Source of the DNA: Gordionus sp. m RMFG-2023
Lineage: Eukaryota; Nematomorpha; Gordioida; Chordodea; Parachordodidae
Direction of reading: 5' to 3'
Assembly (NCBI RefSeq): GCF_954871325.1
Contig: NC_088775.1
Location: 35,751,561 to 35,815,560, forward strand
Length of the DNA stretch: 64,000 bases
Every line of letters starts with the position of its first letter. Within the stretch, counting starts at the first letter, position 1. The translations under genes were made by a program, and so were the position numbers. The notes beneath the pieces were generated by a model. That model did not search any database and was not told where the DNA came from. It worked only from the letters and a program-made list of their open reading frames with translations. Below are positions 19,238-30,000 of this stretch, piece after piece.

Positions 19238-19657
19238 TGTTGTGATATGATATAAAAATGTATTGATTTTTTGTGTTGAAATTAGGTTATTGATGAAAAG
19301 TGTAAAGAAAAATATATATTGATTTGATATTATTGATTTTTTTAAAAAATTTATGTAAAAAAAGAAAAGAAAAATTAATATTTGTATTCATTCTTCGCGT
19401 ATATAAAATATATTTTTTTTTGTACTGAAATTGAAAGAAATAAAACATTTTTACAAGAAAATTTGTATACGTTGTTTTTCTTAACTAAAAGTCCGTAAGT
19501 CTTACCTCTAAAGTTTATGTAAAAAAAGAAAAGAAAAATTAATATTTGTATTCATTCTTCGCGTTTATAAAATATATATTTTTTTGTACTGAAATTGAAA
19601 GAAATAAAACATTTTTACAAGAAAATTTGTGTACGTTGTTTTTCTTAACTAAAAGTC
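19238..19657 (+). repeat. 3' LTR of the second gypsy fossil
   Basis: Near-identical partner of 14,549 onward, with the same internal duplication. It is followed directly by a tRNA-related repeat, so a target duplication cannot be checked. Confidence 0.8.
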
Positions 19658-19860
19658 CCATTGCCAGATTAAGTAAAAAATATATTTACTGGGACTCGAA
19701 CCCCATGACCTTCAAATTTGTGAGCGAAGCTCTTGCCGATTAGGCCACAGATACTTTTTAAAAAATCGTGTATTTTTAAATATATATTATAAATTGTGAC
19801 ACTGTGACAGTGACATTGTGACTGTGACACGCCTTTTATATATATTATTATAGATTTTCG
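19658..19860 (-). mobile_element. tRNA-related repeat (SINE-like), copy 1
   Basis: Minus strand: A-box-like TGGCCTAATCGG (19,736-19,747) and B box GGTTCGAGTCC (19,692-19,702) at tRNA spacing, so an internal RNA polymerase III promoter derived from a tRNA. The flank at 19,752-19,860 (ATAAATTGTGACACTGTGAC... CGCCTTTTATATATATTA) recurs with copies 2 and 3. It abuts the 3' LTR of the gypsy fossil. Confidence 0.65.
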
Positions 19861-20180
19861 ATTGATATTAATAGATGTCATTTTTTTATTATATAGTTTA
19901 AGTAATAAAAAATTAAAATAATACATAAAGAGCCAAATCTACTAATATAATAATTTTTATACATTGGACAGGCAAGTAAAACAAAATTTTTAAATAAGTG
20001 AGCAGACAGGTGTACCAAAACTTGCCCATTGCAGACCTCTAATCAGGATGACATCAGAAACAGCAGATCATAATGGATTTTACCTCTGCCAAAGAATCCA
20101 TTTATAAATGATATGCGTCTGCCACTTTTTTTTTCCATGCATTTACCACCAGTAACATCTCAAAGGACGGAACCACCAAG
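19861..20180. other. AT-rich spacer with a hAT-like end
   Basis: Contains ACTTGCCCATTGCAGACCTCTA (20,020-20,041), which on the minus strand starts TAGAGGTCTGCA, close to the TAGTGATCTGCA ends at 7,203 and 13,698. No partner was found, and no coding sense. Confidence 0.35.
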
Positions 20181-20181
20181 T

Positions 20182-20340
20182 TGGATTAATAAAAAAAATA
20201 ATCATTGCTGAGATTCGAACCTAAGTCTATCAGATTCGACGCTTACCGATTAGGCCAAAGACACTTTTCAAAGTTCACGATTTTTGTGATGTGACTCTGA
20301 CAATGAGAGTGTGACGGCTTTTATATATATTATAGATATA
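20182..20340 (-). mobile_element. tRNA-related repeat (SINE-like), copy 2
   Basis: Minus strand: A box TGGCCTAATCGG (20,246-20,257) and B box GGTTCGAATCT (20,211-20,221). The D-arm pattern GGCCTAATCGGTAAG resembles a tRNA-Arg-type head, but the stems are imperfect. It ends in the shared GGCTTTTATATATATTATAG tail. Confidence 0.65.
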
Positions 20341-20659
20341 TCAGTTAGTTCTAGTCAGATGATGTATAAGATAGTAATGGTTTTATGGTAATGGAAGATA
20401 AATGAATGATTGATAAGATATGATTCTATGGTGATTTTTAATGGACGAATATTTTTTAACAGAATATTAAAAATTTAAAAATATAAGAATACCTATTTAA
20501 TAGTTTTTTTTTATAATTAGCCAACAAGTTTGTTTATTAAGAAAACACATATTGTAATGTATATAAAAAACTAGATTAAAAAAATATATATGAAAATTCC
20601 AAAATCAAATCACATAAATTTGAATTAAAAATCAAATGTATATAATAAAAAATAATGAA

Positions 20660-21246
20660 TATATGAACGTATAATTAAAATGCGACAAAAGGAGTTCACC
20701 CGAATATTTGCTGATTTGAGATCCTAAATTTTTGAAAAAAGCTAAGGCAAGTTTGCCGAAGGTGGCAAGTGTGGTTGTAATATTTGGAATGAAACAATGA
20801 TCATTAGTAATTTCTGTGTATTTCGAGGTTTTAAGCTGTTCTTTCAGGTCAATGATGTTGAGTGTCTGGTTAGATGGGGCAAGGGGGTCAATACAAGAAA
20901 AGCCCCATACTAATAATTGGCCTCTCCTTCACGGAATTTGAGTGATGCCGTCTGGACGTTTACCATCAGATCTGAAAGACCCTGAGGTTCAAGTATGGAT
21001 GGGATTTGTGCTGATTTCAAGGCGTGGGATGGTTGAATTACATTGCCTGTGTCTAATGAATCGACCATTGTAGGAGCGACAATGTAAACTATGTCTTCCA
21101 TTCGTGTCGACGGGCGAGTTACAGCCTGAACAGATGTGAGGGTGGGTGATTGAGAAATTTAGACGAATACCGATGGCGTGGGTAAGTACGTTGTTCGAAA
21201 GTTGAAGTTGAAGATTGATAGAAGGAATGACCTCGAGAAACACGTG
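20660..21246 (-). pseudogene. C-terminal restriction-like endonuclease domain of a LINE
   Basis: Minus strand. FLEVIPSINLQLQLSNNVL leads to the zinc motif CSGCNSPVDTNGRHSLHC (C-x2-C-x8-H-x3-C, about 21,135-21,080) and RSYNGRFIRHRQCN. Then come ALKSAQIPSILEPQGL, a region where KRPDG is expected but not seen, VWGFSCIDPLAPSN (about 20,905-20,865), and a tail DLKEQLKTSKYTEI to FKNLGSQISKYSGELL. These features match the endonuclease that nicks target DNA for LINEs with a restriction-like nuclease. Codon use is richer in GC than the surroundings. It is decayed: the parts are in more than one frame and the PDG active-site segment is lost. It lies opposite in strand to the RT fragment at 14,040-14,548. 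Confidence 0.8.
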
Positions 21247-21296
21247 TCCAGTTTGAATTTAAGTAGCTACAAACTTTGAATCATATCTATTTGATT

Positions 21297-21530
21297 AATT
21301 TTGCCAGATTAAAAATAAAATATTTTGCCAGATTAAGAAAAAATTTTTCTTGCTGGGATTCGAACCTAAGTCCATTAGATTTGTAAACGACGCTCTTACC
21401 GATTGGGCCATAAACACTTTTCAAAATTAACGATTTTTTAAATATATATATTATAAATTGTGAAAGTGTGACTGTCACAGCGTGACAACTGACAAGGCTT
21501 TTATATATTTATAGAGAGATAGATATAATC
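21297..21530 (-). mobile_element. tRNA-related repeat (SINE-like), copy 3
   Basis: Minus strand: A box TGGCCCAATCGG (21,399-21,410) and B box GGTTCGAATCC (21,356-21,366), perfect to consensus. A tandem TTTTGCCAGATTAA (about 21,299 and 21,333) marks its edge, also seen at copy 1. It ends in the shared AAGGCTTTTATATATTTATAG segment. Confidence 0.7.
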
Positions 21531-22609
21531 GGCATATATAACTTCGAATAAATATGTTCTGAAAATATGAATTTTTAAAGCATTAAAATATTTATTAGAA
21601 AAAAATGCAGCAATTTCAAATATAAATTATATATAAAAAATTTAAAAAATATTCTTAAGAGATATCGCGTAAAACCGCATAGATATTTACAAAAAAATAT
21701 ATGCAAACCTTTGTGACTGAACCATTTTTTGAAATTTCAACAGTAATTGGTAATGTTGTTAAAAACCTCGACTTGGGAGATTTTTTAAAAATTCTTAAAT
21801 CAGGATTAGAGAGACTGGGGTTAGGTAAACCCCGGGGACTAGCAAACCACTTAATCTCATTTTAAAATTAAATACACCAGAAGTCAAAATTTTATCCTAA
21901 TATAGTTTTTATTAGTTTACATCTATAGACAAAAAATTTTTTGAATTCAATTAAATATTTTATTTAAGAAATAAAATTTTGATAAAAAATTCAAAAGATT
22001 TATGACAGAATTTTAATTTTTATTAAAATATATAATCATTTATATGTAACTTAAATCTCATAGCAAAGTTTTAACCTTCTTTTATAATTTGAGAAAGTTT
22101 TATGAGTATTTATTATGTCTATATATTATTTCAATCATGATTAGTAAAGAGCAAGCGGGGCTTGCTAAAAATAGTAATTATTACTTATTCGATATGGGGC
22201 GAAAATACAAATCCAATAAAATAAATAAAGGCAATCATTTTAAATTAATAATTATCTAGAAGTTCATTAAAATTTGATGAATTGATATTATTGTAAATCA
22301 ACAAGGATCACTCCAACTTACAGGTAATTTTATCTGCACTATCTATTTTATTTTTAAGATATAATCACAATAATTTTATGTAATTTTTTAACAATATATC
22401 AAATTATATCAATAATTAATAATAGAGATTATGTAAATAAAAATCTAAATGGTAATGGTAAAGAAACTAAAATATTATTTCTAAATGTAATTTGTAAATT
22501 TTATATTCTTATATTTTAATATGATGGATTAAAATTATCATGAAATAAAATATTATTGTATTAAGTTTATGTAATTTTTAAACGATTCTCGGCTCGGGGG
22601 GTATATTAT
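21531..22609. other. AT-rich stretch, no gene seen
   Basis: Two small GC-rich patches stand out (GGGGTTAGGTAAACCCCGGGG near 21,819 and GCAAGCGGGGCTTGC near 22,152). They may be ends of a small element but are not clear inverted partners. Otherwise unremarkable AT-rich DNA. Confidence 0.4.
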
Positions 22610-22659
22610 TATTTTTTTATGTTATTTTTTTTCTAATATTGTTTTTTATATTATTTTTA

Positions 22660-23230
22660 TTTAGGATATTTTTATGAGAGTTTTGCCTACAAATTTAATC
22701 TTTTTTGTGGTAAAATACAGAAATTTGTAATTTTAAGAGAATTTTGCCTACAAATTTAATTTTTTTTTGTTGTAAAATATAGGAATTCTTAATTCCGCAT
22801 ATTTAAGATATTTTTAGGAGAGTTTTGCCTACAAATTTAATTTTTTTTGTGGTAAAATATAGAAATTTGTAATCCCGCATATTTAAGATATTTTTAGGAG
22901 AATTTTGCCTACAAATTTAATTCTTTTGTGGTAAAATATAGGAATTCTTAATTCCGCATATTTAAGATATTTTTTGGAGAATTTTGCCTACAAATTTAAT
23001 TTTTTATTTAAGATATTTTAAAATAGTTTTTTCTACAAATTTTTATTTAAGATATTTTAAAAAGGTTACTACTACAAAATTGTGTATTAGGGGTAAAAAA
23101 ATATAAATTCTTATTTCCGCATCTTTTATATATAAGGGAGGGAGGAGGCAGGAGAATTTTGCCTACAAATTTAATTTTTTACTAATGTATACAAATTTTT
23201 ATTTAATTTTGTATTAGGGATAAAATGACA
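22660..23230 (+). repeat. Left-arm minisatellite, about 80 bp, six units
   Basis: Units contain ATTTAAGATATTTTTAGGAG, TTTTGCCTACAAATTTAA, and TTTTTTTGTGGTAAAATATA followed by TTCCGCAT. The inverse orientation recurs at about 23,690-23,910. Confidence 0.85.
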
Positions 23231-23339
23231 GAAGTTTAAGTGATTTTTTAACCTTTCTATTCAAGGATATAGTATTAAATGACGCAATTAAATATAGTAT
23301 TAAAGTTTATACACGAAATATAGTATTAAATTCCCAATT

Positions 23340-23612
23340 TTATTCATTAAATTGAAATATATTCTTGAAATTAATACAGTGATATATAAAATTAATAAAA
23401 ATATCAAAACTATTTAACATCCAATTAAAATATCTATATTCTAGTAGATATTCATGAATATTATCCTTATCCCCATGTCTTTTATAGTTAGCTTTTAGAT
23501 CCCGCCAAAGCCTTTCGACTTTTTGGGTGTTGATTGATCTGTCATTTGGATCAATAAAATTTCGTGAATGATTGACCCTATAATAGAAATAATTGGCTTG
23601 TTCTAACTTATA
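23340..23612 (-). pseudogene. ISXO2/Merlin-type DDE transposase, C-terminal part
   Basis: Minus strand, stop TAA at 23,340-23,342. It reads VNHSRNFIDPNDRSINTQKV, then ERLWRDLKANYKRHGDKDN, then IHEYLLEYRYFNWMLNS. The VNHS..F.DP......T..VE..W..LK pattern is the C-terminal block of IS1595/ISXO2 transposases, the catalytic family of Merlin elements, and includes the Glu of the last catalytic position (VERLW). An acceptor-like TTTCTATTATAG directly precedes GGTCAATCATTC, so the visible block may be a last exon. Upstream catalytic residues were not found between here and the right arm, so the gene is truncated. Confidence 0.75.
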
Positions 23613-23689
23613 TATCTAAGATAAATAGATTTAATTTCACTAAATAAAAAGTTAAATTTGTAGTTAAAATTCTCTCCCATACGCTGCTG

Positions 23690-23910
23690 AATTAAGAATT
23701 CCTATATTTTACAAAAAAAAAATTAAATTTGTAGGCAAAATTCTCCTAAAAATATCTTAAATATGCGGAATTAAGAATTCCTATATTAAAAAAAAAAAAT
23801 TAAAATTGTAGGCAAAATTCTCCTAAAAATATCTTAAATATGCGGAATTAAGAATTACCACAAAAAAATTGCAGGCAAAATTTTCCTAAAAATATCTTAA
23901 ATAAAAATAA
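23690..23910 (-). repeat. Right-arm minisatellite, three inverted units
   Basis: Inverted relatives of the left-arm unit: AAATTTGTAGGCAAAATTCT, AAAAATATCTTAAATATGCG and GAATTAAGAATTCC recur. Together with the left arm it forms a long potential foldback. Confidence 0.8.
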
Positions 23911-23952
23911 CATAAAAAACAATATTATAAAAAAAAATAACATAAAAAAAAT

Positions 23953-24099
23953 AGGGTAGATCGGGTAGGTCAATAAGTCGAAAGGCTGCATGATACGAAG
24001 GGCTAAAAAATAATATTGAAAATAAAAATAACAAAGAAAATGATTAATGTGTAATTTGATTGATTTATTGCTTTTTTTACGAGAAAAATATTATAATAA
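23953..24099. other. Spacer, no gene seen
   Basis: AT-rich, with a short GC-richer patch (GGGTAGATCGGGTAGGTCAA, 23,954-23,973) just outside the Merlin arm. Confidence 0.35.
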
Positions 24100-24520
24100 C
24101 ATTACATTATAATATATTAAAAAAATGGAAATTTTAAGATCTTTTCAATTTTTTTATTAATTCTTTGAAATAAATTGCGGTTTTAATTATATTAATTTTT
24201 AATTTATATTTTTAATTAAATTATATTTATTTATTTAAAAAAAATGGAATATAATATATTAAAAAAATGGAAATTTTAAGATCTTTTCAATTTTTTTATT
24301 AATTCTTTGAAATTATATGCGGTTTTAATTTTATTTAATTTTTATTTTTAATTAAATTATATTTGATTATTTAAAAAAAATGGATTATAATATTTCAATT
24401 TTTTTATTAATTCTTTGAAATAAATTGCGATTATAATTTTATTTAATTTCATTAATTTTTAATTTATATTTTTAATTAAATTATATTTGGTTATTTTAAA
24501 ATAATGGAATTTTTAAAATT
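24100..24520 (+). repeat. About 130-bp tandem repeat, three units
   Basis: Units share TTTCAATTTTTTTATTAATT, CTTTGAAATAAATTGCGG and a TTTTTAATTAAATTATATTT segment. It directly precedes the large satellite but is unrelated to it. Confidence 0.8.
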
Positions 24521-24589
24521 ATATGTATATTCTATTTAAGTTTTTTTTCAAAACTAAATTGATAGTAAGTATAACGATATTGTGAGTAC

Positions 24590-27500
24590 TGGATTAGGGA
24601 AAAGGCTAACATCTTATATGCAATTTTGAATATTTTTATATCATTCTACTCAGAATTAAATTTCCTATCCAATTATGCTTAGATGTATTTTTTTACGTTT
24701 TCGGTTCAAAAAATAACATTTTTGTTGCGAAAATGTTCGAAGGGAAAAGGCTAACATATTTAGTTTAATTTTATAAATTTTTATATCATTGAACTCAGAA
24801 TTAAATTTCCTATCTAAATATGCTTTGATGTATTTTTTTACGTTATCGGTTCAAAAATAAATTTTAAAAATTTTTTACCATAAAAACGTTGCAAGGGAAA
24901 AGGCTAACATCTTAAACGCAATTTTGAATATTTTTATACCATTCTACTCAGAATTAAATTTCCTATCCAATTATGCTTAGATGTATTTTTTTACGTTTCC
25001 GGTTCAAAAAATAACATTTTTGTCGCGAAAATGTTCGAAGGGAAAAGGCTAACATCTTTAGTTTAATTTTATATATTTTTATATCATTGAACTCAGAATT
25101 GAATTTCCTATCTAAATATGTTTGATGCAATTTTTTACGTTATCCGTTCAAAAAATATATTTTAAAAATTTTTTTGTGGTAAAAACTTTGGAAGGGAAAA
25201 GGCTAACATCTTATATGCAATTTTGAATATTTTTATATCATTGAACTCAGAATTAAATTTCCTATCTAAATATGCTTTGATGTATTTTTTTATCAAAAAA
25301 TAAATTTTAAAAATTTTTTGTGGTAAAAACGTTGGAAGGGAAAATGCTAACATCTTATATGCAATTTTGAATATTTTTATATCATTCAACTAAGAATTAA
25401 ATTTTCTAGCCAATTATGCTTAGATGTATTTTTTTACGTTTCCGGTTCAAAAAATAATATTTTTGTCGCGAAAACGTTCGAAGGGAAAAGGCTAACATCT
25501 TAAATTTAATTTTAAAATTTGTTATATCATTGAACTCAGAATTAAATTTTCTATCCAATTATGCTTTTATGTAATTTTTTACGTTAACGGTTCAAAAAAT
25601 AAATTTTAAAAATTTTTTTGTGGTAAAAACGTTGGAAGGGAAAAGGCTAACATCTTATATGCAATTTTGAATATTTTTATATCATTCTACACAGAATTAA
25701 ATTTCCTATCCAATTATGCTTAGATATATTTTTTTACGTTTCCGGTTCAAAAAATAACATTTTTGTCGCGAAAACGTTCGAAGGGAAAAGGCTAACATCT
25801 TAAGTTTAATTTTATAAATTTTTATATCATTGTACTCAGAATCAAATTTCCTATCTAAATATGCTTTGATGTATTTTTTTACGTTATCGGTTCAAAAAAT
25901 AAATTTTAAAAATTTTTTGTGGTAAAAACGTTGGAAGGGAAAAGGCTAACATCTTATATGCAATTTGAATATTTTTATATCATTCTACTCAGAATTAAAT
26001 TTTGTAGCCAATTATGCTTATATGTATTTTTTTACGTTACCGGTTCAAAATATAATATTTTTGTCGCCAAAACTTTCGAAGGGAAAAGGCTAACATCTTA
26101 AACGCAATTTTAAGGATTTTTATATCATTGAACTCAGAATTAAATTTCCTATCCAATTATGCTTAGATGCATTTTTTAAAATAATATTTTTGTCGCGAAA
26201 ATGTTCGAAGGGAAAAGGCTAACATCTTAAATTTAATTTTAAAAATTTTTATATCATTGAATTCAGAATTAAATTTCCTATCTAAATATGCTTTGATGTA
26301 ATTTTATACGTTATCGGTTCAAAAAATAAATTTTAATAATTTTTTTGTGGTAAAAACGTTGAAAGGGAAAAGGCTAACATCTTAAATGCAATTTTGAATA
26401 TTTTTATATCATTCTACTCAGAATCAAATTTCCTATCCAATTATGCTTAGATGTATTTTTTTACGTTTCCGGTTCAAAAAATAACATTTTTGTGGCGAAA
26501 ACGTTCGAAGGGAAAAGGCTAACATCTTTAGTTTAATTTTATAAATTTTTATATCATTGAACTTAGAATTAAATTTCCTATCTAAATATGCTTTGATATA
26601 ATTTTTTACGTTATCGGTTAAAAAATATATTTTAAAAATTTTTTTGTGGTAAAAACGTTGGAAGGGAAAAGGCTAACATCTTATATGCAATTTTGAATAT
26701 TTTTATATCATTCTACACAGAATTAAAATTCCTATCCAATGATGCTTAGATGTATTTTTTTACGTTTTCGGTTCAATATCATTTTTGTCGCGAAAACGTT
26801 CGAAATGAAAAGGCTAACATCTTAAGTTTAATTTTATATATTTTTATATCATTGAACTCAGAATTAAATTTCCTATCCAATTATGCTTAGATGTATTTTT
26901 TTACGTTTCCGGTTCAAAAAATAACATTTTTGTCGCGAAAATGTTCGAAGGGAAAAGGCTAAATCTTTAGTTTAATTTTATAAATTTTTATATCATTGAA
27001 CTCAGAATTAAATTTCCTATCCAATTATGCTTAGATGTATTTTTTTACGTTTCCGGTTCAAAAAATAACATTTTTGTCGCGAAAATGTTCGAAGGGAAAA
27101 GGCTAAATCTTTAGTTTAATTTTATAAATTTTTATATCATTGAACTCAGAATTAAATTTCCTATCTAAATATGCTTTGATGCAATTTTTTACGTTATCGG
27201 TTCAAAAAATAAATTTTAAAAATTTTTTTGTGGTAAAAACGTTGGAAGGGAAAAAGGCTAACATCTTATATGCAATTTTGAATATTTTTATATCATTGAA
27301 CTCAGAATTAAATTTCCTATCTAAATATGCTTTGATGTATTTTTTTATCAAAAAATAAATTTTAAAAATTTTTTGTGGTAAAAACGTTGGAAGGGAAAAG
27401 GCTAACATCTTATATGCAATTTTGAATATTTTTATATCATTCTACTCAGAATTAAATATTCTAGCCAATTATGCTTAGATGTATTTTTTTACGTTTCCGG

Positions 27501-30000
27501 TTCAAAAAATAATATTTTTGTCGCGAAAACGTTCGAAGGGAAAAGGCTAACATCTTAAATTTAATTTTAAAATTTGTTATATCATTGAACTCAGAATTAA
27601 ATTTCCTATCCAATTATGCTTTTATGTAATTTTTTACGTTAACGGTTCAAAAAATAAATTTTAAAAATTTTTTTGTGGTAAAAACGTTGGAAGGGAAAAA
27701 GGCTAACATCTTATATGCAATTTTGAATATTTTTATATCATTGAACTCAGAATTAAATTTCCTATCTAAATATGCTTTGATGTATTTTTTTATCAAAAAA
27801 TAAATTTTAAAAATTTTTTGTGGTAAAAACGTTGGAAGGGAAAAGGCTAACATCTTATATTCAATTTTGAATATTTTTATATCATTCTACTCAGAATTAA
27901 ATATTCTAGCCAATTATGCTTAGATGTATTTTTTTACGTTTCCGGTTCAAAAAATAACATTTTTGTCGCGAAAACGGTCGAAGGGAAAAGGCTAACATCT
28001 TTAGTTTAATTTTATAAATTTTTATATCATTGAACTCAGAATTAAATTTCCTATCTAAATATGCTTTGATGTAATTTTTTACGTTATCGGTTCAAAAAAT
28101 TTATTTTAATAATTTTTTTGTGGTAAAAACGTTGGAAAGGAAAAGGCTAACATCTTAAATGGAATTTTGAATATTTTTATATCATTCTACTCAGAATTAA
28201 ATTTCCTATCCAATTATGCTTAGATGTATTTTTTACGTTTCTGGTTCAAAAAATAACATTTTAGTCGCGAAAACGTTCGAAGATAAAAGGCTAACATCTT
28301 AAACGCAATTTTGAGTATTTTTATATCATTCTACTCAGAATTAAATTTCCTATCCTATTATGCTTATATGTATTTTTTTACATTTCCGGTTCAAAAAATA
28401 ATATTTTTGTCGCGAAAACGTTCGAAGGGAAAAGGCTAACATCTTTAGTTTAATTTTATAAATTTTTATATCATTGAACTCAGAATTAAATTTCCTATCT
28501 AAATATGCTTTTATGTAATTTTTTACGTTATCGGTTCAAAAAATAAATTTTAAAAATTTTTTTGTGGTAAAAACGTTGTAGGGGAAAGGCTAACATCTTA
28601 TATGCAATTTTGAATATTTTTATATCATTCTATACAGAATTAAATTTCCTATCCAATTATGCTTAGATGTATTTTTTTACGTTTCCGGTTCAAAAAATAA
28701 CATTTTTGTTGCGAAAACGTTGTAAGTTAGAAGGCTAACATCTTATATGCAATTTTGAATATTTTTATATCATTCTACTCAGAATTAAATTTTCTAGCCA
28801 ATTATGCTTAGATGTATTTTTTTTCGTAATCAAAAAATAATATTTTTGTCGCCAAAACGTTCGAAGGGAAAAGGCTAACATCTTGAACGCAATTTTAAGG
28901 ATTTTTATATCATTGAACTCAGAATTAAATTTCCTATCCAATTATGCTTAAATGTATTTTTTTACGTTTCCGGTTCAAAAAATAATATTTTTGTCGCGAA
29001 AATGTTCGAAGGGAAAAGGCTAACATCTTTAGTTTAATTTTATAAATTTTTATATCATTGAACTCAGAATTAAATTTCCTATCTAAATATGCTTTGATGT
29101 AATTTTTTACGTTATCGTTTCAAAAAATTTATTTTAATAATTTTTTTGTGGTAAAAACGTTGGAAAGGAAAAGGCTAACATCTTAAATGGAATTTTGAAT
29201 ATTTTTATATCATTCTACTCAGAATTAAATTTCCTATCCAATTATGCTTAGATGTATTTTTTACGTTTCTGGTTCAAAAAATAACATTTTAGTCGCGAAA
29301 ACGTTCGAAGATAAAAGGCTAACATCTTAAATTTAATTTTAAAAATTTTTATATCATTGAACTCAGAATTAAATTTCCTATCCAATTATGCTTAGATGTA
29401 TATTTTTAGGTTTCCGGTTCTAAAAATAACATTTTTGTCGCGAAAATGTTCGAAGGGAAAAGGCTAACATCTTTAGTTTAATTTTATAAATTTTTATATC
29501 ATTGAACTCAGAATTAAATTTCCTATCTAAATATGCTTTTATGTAATTTTTTACGTTATCGGTTCTAAAAATAAATTTTAAAAATTTTTTTGTGGTAAAA
29601 ACGTTGTAGGGGAAAGGCTAACATCTTATATGCAATTTTGAATATTTTTATATCATTCTATACAGAATTAAATTTCCTATCCAATTATGCTTAGATGTAT
29701 TTTTTTACGTTTCCGGTTCAAAAAATAACATTTTTGTTGCGAAAACGTTGTAAGTTAGAAGGCTAACATCTTATATGCAATTTTGAATATTTTTATATCA
29801 TTCTACTCAGAATTAAATTTTCTAGCCAATTATGCTTAGATGTATTTTTTTACGTAATCAAAAAATAATATTTTTGTCGCCAAAACGTTCGAAGGGAAAA
29901 GGCTAACATCTTGAACGCAATTTTAAGGATTTTTATATCATTGAACTCAGAATTAAATTTCCTATCCAATTATGCTTAGATGTATTTATTTACATTTCCG
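24590..30000 (+). repeat. Left edge of the satellite, more diverged monomers
   Basis: Here monomers differ more from each other (lost halves, TTTATCAAAAAAT deletions, altered boxes) and long near-identical blocks are rarer than further right. This is the expected state of an array edge, where unequal exchange homogenises less. Confidence 0.55.

Larger units (their letters stand above)
14549..19657 (+). mobile_element. Second Ty3/gypsy LTR retrotransposon fossil, about 5.1 kb, broken
   Basis: The LTRs begin TGTTGTGATATGATATAAAA at 14,549 and 19,238. The left LTR probably ends ...CACCACA at about 15,006, followed by a primer-site-like TGGTGCCGTGC (15,008). A purine tract AGAAGAGGG precedes the right LTR. 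Both LTRs carry the same internal tandem duplication of about 165 bp, so it predates the insertion. Recognisable parts are a Lys/Glu-rich coiled-coil Gag with four CCHC zinc knuckles, an aspartic protease (LLDTGATISVM), the leader of reverse transcriptase, and an extra 3' block with one more CCHC knuckle. LTR identity by eye is high (about 97%), so the insertion is fairly young. It is broken, with about four or more breaks. It lies inside a LINE fragment. Confidence 0.85.
22610..23952 (-). mobile_element. Merlin/IS1595-like DNA transposon remnant with repeated inverted arms
   Basis: The outer sequences are inverted partners: TTTTTATGTTATTTTTTTT, AATATTGTTTTTTAT, ATTATTTTTATTTA, then GATATTTTTA at left (22,613-22,673) match the minus strand from about 23,952. 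Inside the left arm a roughly 80-bp unit with TTTTGCCTACAAATTTAA repeats about six times (22,681; 22,742; 22,823; 22,903; 22,982; 23,157). The right arm holds three inverted copies (about 23,725; 23,803; 23,868). The centre encodes the end of a DDE transposase (23,340-23,612). No target duplication is clear. Confidence 0.65.

Noticed and set aside
19690-21417. Functional tRNA genes at the three A/B-box sites
   Set aside because: Anticodon and acceptor stems do not pair properly and the copies share non-tRNA flanks, so they are dispersed repeats.
21800-22210. Possible small transposon between two GC-rich patches
   Set aside because: The patches are not convincing inverted partners and no target duplication was found.
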